From positions 2,294,001 through 2,358,000 of the forward strand of contig NZ_JBHUGF010000010.1 in the NCBI RefSeq assembly GCF_042681745.1: a stretch of DNA of 64,000 nt, given 5' to 3'. The notes under the pieces were generated by a model, which was given only the letters and a program-made list of their open reading frames with translations, was not told the DNA's origin and ran no database searches. This document shows, piece after piece, positions 61,092-64,000 of the stretch. Positions within the stretch are counted from its first letter, which is position 1; the number at the start of each line of letters is the position of its first letter. A program made the translations under genes and the position numbers. This DNA comes from Saccharibacillus nicotianae. Lineage in GTDB: Bacteria; Bacillota; Bacilli; Paenibacillales; Paenibacillaceae.

Positions 61092-61460
61092 TCAAAATTC
61101 GTTAGTAATATTATGCCAATTGATGAGATAGGGTAATTTCTGCTCACCCCAGTAATTTAAAAGAATTTGGATGATTTCTTGATGATTGGATGTGTGGTAC
61201 GCATAATGTTGAAAAGCCGATTTGTCGCCTTCAGGTACCAATCGAATCTCAATCACCATCCCTTCTCCTCCATGTTGCTCTGAAGCGGCTTGTATGTAGA
61301 TACTGTGTTCGATGGGCTGACTCGGTGTGATAATGATATAGTCATAGATACCTGTCTGGAAATTGAGAACGATATCGGAAATGACAGATGCTTCAATCGA
61401 GTCGTTGTCGTAGATGGTGCCGTTGCTGTCAATGTTATAAGTGAGTTGTTGGTAAGACAT
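61092..61460 (-). CDS. Hypothetical protein, candidate immunity protein
   Basis: 122 residues from ATG 61460 (AGGAGG upstream; an ATG at 61529 would read into the terminator region). Alternating beta strands and an acidic character: GIYDYIIITPSQPIEHSIYI, GMVIEIRLVPEGDK, then HQEIIQILLNYWGEQ. I recognise no family. It is first in the toxin-like locus, 59 nt before the LGN-motif gene, and small and acidic, as immunity proteins often are. That role is inference only. Confidence 0.6.
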   Translation of the reverse strand: MSYQQLTYNIDSNGTIYDNDSIEASVISDIVLNFQTGIYDYIIITPSQPIEHSIYIQAASEQHGGEGMVIEIRLVPEGDKSAFQHYAYHTSNHQEIIQILLNYWGEQKLPYLINWHNITNEF

Positions 61461-61511
61461 AGATTGGAACCTCCTATAAGTGATATGTATTGGGATGAGT
61501 CTATTATACGC

Positions 61512-61552
61512 AAAAAGTCCGCTAAACACGAAAAGTGTCTAGCGGACTTTTA
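61512..61552 (-). terminator. Terminator after tRNA-Ala
   Basis: AAAAAGTCCGCTAAACAC / GTGTCTAGCGGACTTTT with one G-U pair; ends the minus-strand tRNA transcript. Confidence 0.88.
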
Positions 61553-61557
61553 TTTTA

Positions 61558-61630
61558 TGGAGCCTAGGGGGATCGAACCCCTGACCTCATCGCTGCCAGC
61601 GATGCGCTCTCCCAGCTGAGCTAAGGCCCC
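61558..61630 (-). tRNA. tRNA-Ala (anticodon GGC)
   Basis: 73 nt without CCA. Acceptor GGGGCCT / AGGCTCC, D-arm with AGCTCAGCTGGGAGAGC, anticodon loop CTGGCAG, T-loop GGTTCGATCCC. Discriminator A. No encoded CCA. All four stems pair. Confidence 0.97.
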
Positions 61631-61863
61631 ATGTGTATGAAGTTATAGATATGTAAAGCAACAACTATATTAATTTATCACATTCACCTGTACCTCGTCA
61701 AGAAACATCCTTTTACCCCTCTTTCTGCCCTCCCTACAACCTCAATTCACACCTCTATCCTCACAGTCTGTGACAAGCGGGTGACAGTTGGGCGGAAGCG
61801 TTGACTTTGGTTCTGTGTGTATTGGTATAATGAAGTATAGTACTCAGAAAAGAGGCGAAAGCA

Positions 61864-62838
61864 TTGAAATTTAATACCACTTATGCCAAAGCAGGATTGG
61901 GATTACTCCTAATGTTGGTTTTTTTGACGGCTTGCGGACAGCCTAAAGAAACGCGTGCCGATATTTTCAATCCAAACGGAATCAAAACGATGCCCATCAA
62001 TGATTCTTTTGGAACGGTTAGTATTCCTGTTTCTCCGAAGCGTATTGCGGTCACTAGCCAGTATGCGCTAGATTATCTGAATGCGATTGATGTGAATGTG
62101 TCTCTGGCTCCGAAGCCGACAGAAAGTAATCCTTTTCCGATCTATATGACAGATGAAGAAAAGAACAACATTTCATTGATCGAAAGCGAAGGTACAGATA
62201 TCAATCTATCTGCACTGAAAGGGCAAAAACCTGATCTGATCTTTACGAACAATAGCGATCGTGCTGTATACGATGAATTGTCCAAAATTGCACCTACGAT
62301 CTATATTGCACAAACCAATGACTGGCGTAGTGAGCTATATAACTATGGTACGATCGTTGATAAAGAAACCGCAGTGAAGCAGTTCCTAAATGCATTCCAA
62401 CAAGCGACCAATGCCAGCAAATCGAAACTAACGCCGATTATCGGAACATCTACAGTAGCCGCGGCTTCGATCACCAAAGACGGTATGACATTATACAACA
62501 ATGCTAAAAATGGTGTCGGTGAAGTGATGTATCAGGATATGGCGCTCAAAGCTCCAGCAACTTTGCCAACAGATACGGTGTCTGCTCCAGCCACCGTTGC
62601 ACAATTGCAAAGTATCAATCCTGATTACCTGTTTATCTCTACAGGGGTCAAAAATGATACACCAGAAGCATTGACCAAACGCATAACAGCTACAGCAGAT
62701 GGTGCTGCATGGAATCAATTAACAGCAGTACAAAATGGGCATGTTTATATTGTAGATCCTGCCTTTTTCAATAATACGCCTCCTGCCAAAACGTATGTAT
62801 TAGAAACGATTTTGAAAAAAGTACAGGGTACATCTTAA
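61864..62838 (+). CDS. Siderophore/iron ABC transporter binding lipoprotein (FecB/FhuD type)
   Basis: 324 residues, TTG start with GAGGCG upstream. Lipobox FLTACGQ (Cys at about 21). The fold is the type III binding protein: VSIPVSPKRIAVTSQYALDYL, KGQKPDLIFTNN, APTIYIAQTNDW, and the C-terminal VYIVDPAFF. It binds a ferric siderophore or heme-like complex outside the cell. No permease or ATPase genes follow before the terminator, so it must share a transporter encoded elsewhere. Confidence 0.85.
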   Translation: MKFNTTYAKAGLGLLLMLVFLTACGQPKETRADIFNPNGIKTMPINDSFGTVSIPVSPKRIAVTSQYALDYLNAIDVNVSLAPKPTESNPFPIYMTDEEKNNISLIESEGTDINLSALKGQKPDLIFTNNSDRAVYDELSKIAPTIYIAQTNDWRSELYNYGTIVDKETAVKQFLNAFQQATNASKSKLTPIIGTSTVAAASITKDGMTLYNNAKNGVGEVMYQDMALKAPATLPTDTVSAPATVAQLQSINPDYLFISTGVKNDTPEALTKRITATADGAAWNQLTAVQNGHVYIVDPAFFNNTPPAKTYVLETILKKVQGTS

Positions 62839-62885
62839 TCTAGTCTATCTTCTAAATAATCAATTTATAAAAAGCTTGTCTATGT

Positions 62886-62959
62886 AAAAAACAACGATGA
62901 ATGTGCGTCCCTTTTGATTGATATAGGGAACAGCTTATATAATTCATCGTTGTTTTTTT
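62886..62959. terminator. Terminator after the siderophore-binding gene
   Basis: AAAAAACAACGATGAAT / ATTCATCGTTGTTTTTTT long stem with an inner hairpin. Confidence 0.88.
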
Positions 62960-62998
62960 GTTGTGTGCTAATTGTGTTAACAGAACAAGCAAAAAAAC

Positions 62999-63027
62999 TT
63001 GTATTCACTTTTCAAATCCGATATAAT
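62999..63027 (+). promoter_or_regulatory. Promoter of tRNA-Leu
   Basis: TTGTAT, 17-bp spacer, TATAAT (63022-63027), 80 nt before the tRNA. Confidence 0.8.
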
Positions 63028-63106
63028 CGTAATTACGGTGATTTATTCACTACTCCCACATTAACTTCTTAGATAACCATCATGAACATGTGGAAGTTAC
63101 ATATTC

Positions 63107-63190
63107 GCGGTCATGGCGGAATTGGCAGACGCGCACGGTTCAGGTCCGTGTGGGCTTACCCCCGTGGAGGTTCGAGTCCTCTTGACCGCA
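63107..63190 (+). tRNA. tRNA-Leu (anticodon CAG)
   Basis: 84 nt class II tRNA. Acceptor GCGGTCA / TGACCGC, discriminator A, anticodon loop TTCAGGT, long variable arm TGGGCTTACCCCCGT region, T-loop GGTTCGAGTCC. No encoded CCA. Confidence 0.97.
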
Positions 63191-63205
63191 TACCTATTGT
63201 TTACT

Positions 63206-63240
63206 AAGCTTGTCTCGTCGATTGCGGGATAGGCTTTTTT
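63206..63240 (+). terminator. Terminator after tRNA-Leu
   Basis: AAGCTTGTCTC / GGGATAGGCTT with G-U pairs, followed by TTTT. Confidence 0.7.
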
Positions 63241-63264
63241 ATATTTCCATTTTATTATCCTGTT

Positions 63265-64000
63265 CTATTCTTCTATATTCGGTATTTTATCTATCGATGA
63301 TATTTGATTCCATAACGATACAGGCATTTTCCCAAATTGGATTACTTTTTCAATTTCATCTATATGTGCTGTACGACTGGCTCCGATTAGCATAGAATTT
63401 ACTTGCGGATGCTCTAATGTCCACCAGAGTATCAATTGCACCAATGTACATCCGACTTCTTCTGCTATCTGGCGGTACTTATCGACTTTGTTGAAATTCT
63501 CGTTAGTAAAATAGTGCTTAATGCGCGCTTCTCCTTTCGCCAAGCGACTTTCTACAGGAATATCTTCAATAGAGCTATAACGTCCTGCTAATATCCCTCT
63601 TGCTAATGGACTGTAAATAATCTTGCCGATATTCACTTGATCACAATACGGAAATACATTGTGCTCTACCGAACGCGCAAGCAAATTAAACTGTGATTGA
63701 ATAGAAGTAAAAGGTGTCTGGTGATGATAGTTACTGATATCGTAAGCAGCACGTAGCTGATCTACAGCAAAGTTGGAACAACCAATCGCTCTAACTTTAC
63801 CCTGTTGCACTAACTCGTGTAATATAGATAACGTTTCTTCAAGTGGCGTATGCGGATCGAATTCATGAACTTGATAGAGATCAATATAATCGGTCTGTAG
63901 TCGTTGTAAAGAACGGTCGATCTCTTGCATAATATGGTGGCGCGATAATCCTTCCCCCATCTTGCCCTCACTCATACGCATCCCTACTTTGGTCGCAAGG
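63265..64000 (-). CDS. Aldo/keto reductase, partial
   Basis: The 3' end is complete; the 5' end runs off the window (the frame stays open to 63999, reading LATKVGMRMSEGKMGEG). Conserved family blocks: RLQTDYIDLYQVHEFDP, VRAIGCSNFAVDQL, IQSQFNLL and IIYSPLARGILAGRY, with the C-terminal VNSMLIGASRTAHIDE NADPH-binding region. The catalytic Tyr and Asp would be upstream, outside the window. NADPH-dependent reductase of the general AKR11/YghZ-like type; substrate unknown. Confidence 0.9.
   Translation of the reverse strand, partial: LATKVGMRMSEGKMGEGLSRHHIMQEIDRSLQRLQTDYIDLYQVHEFDPHTPLEETLSILHELVQQGKVRAIGCSNFAVDQLRAAYDISNYHHQTPFTSIQSQFNLLARSVEHNVFPYCDQVNIGKIIYSPLARGILAGRYSSIEDIPVESRLAKGEARIKHYFTNENFNKVDKYRQIAEEVGCTLVQLILWWTLEHPQVNSMLIGASRTAHIDEIEKVIQFGKMPVSLWNQISSIDKIPNIEE

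Overview
The window reads as a chromosomal segment of a low-GC, spore-former-type Firmicute, most likely Paenibacillus or a close relative. The evidence is a Bacillus-type hemEHY operon, LtaS-type lipoteichoic acid synthase, sortase with an LPXTG protein, AraR/AraM, LicT-type antiterminator sites, CcpA-type cre sites, AGGAGG ribosome binding sites and U-tailed hairpin terminators. The genus is inferred; no rRNA or other typing gene is present. Functions are assigned from motifs and family knowledge without database searches.

Layout. 1-11.8 kb: partial CapA-like gene, hemE-hemH-hemY, an MFS exporter, an O-methyltransferase, a THUMP rRNA methyltransferase, LtaS and three small genes (DUF1450, a cysteine-free HesB/IscA-like protein, DUF1232). 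11.8-15.9 kb: surface operon of a secreted 11-mer-repeat protein, an LPXTG protein with nine 36-residue repeats, and a class D-like sortase. 16.3-21.4 kb: sugar-type ABC importer followed by methylthioribose kinase, probably a methylthioribose uptake and salvage unit. 21.6-26.5 kb: glutamate racemase, YtxH protein, SufR-like regulator, HepT-like and Dabb proteins, a first L25/Ctc protein and a tandem-HTH protein. 26.6-30.8 kb: SUKH protein, AraR, glycerol-1-phosphate dehydrogenase AraM with two AraR-type operators, and a UbiA prenyltransferase. 31-38 kb: two fructose-type PTS loci, each with its own DeoR regulator.

39.2-43.6 kb is the most interesting block. It has a GT4 glycosyltransferase, a helical-barrel protein, a mannose-1-phosphate guanylyltransferase broken by one in-frame TAA, and a DUF1861 protein. 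DUF1861 is the family shared between bacteria and Leishmania that contains the mannogen phosphorylase/transferases. The block looks like a bacterial beta-mannan (mannogen-like) storage or capping pathway, possibly decayed in this strain.

43.7-55.7 kb: a second L25/Ctc gene behind a terminator-like leader, D-cysteine desulfhydrase-like enzyme, Gfo/Idh oxidoreductase, kinase-like protein, a membrane-anchored L7/L12-CTD protein, FAD monooxygenase-like enzyme, UbiD decarboxylase, polysaccharide deacetylase, LtrA and a TetR regulator. 55.9-59.8 kb: beta-glucoside operon bglP-bglA behind two successive LicT-type RAT/terminator modules, with no antiterminator gene. 59.8-61.5 kb: AT-rich toxin-like locus (nuclease-domain protein, a 51-residue protein ending in an LGN-type motif, a possible immunity protein). 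61.5-64 kb: tRNA-Ala(GGC), a siderophore-binding lipoprotein, tRNA-Leu(CAG) and a partial aldo/keto reductase.

Most genes sit in short operons closed by clear hairpin terminators, many of them bidirectional between convergent genes. Starts were moved to internal codons where a Shine-Dalgarno sequence decides it.
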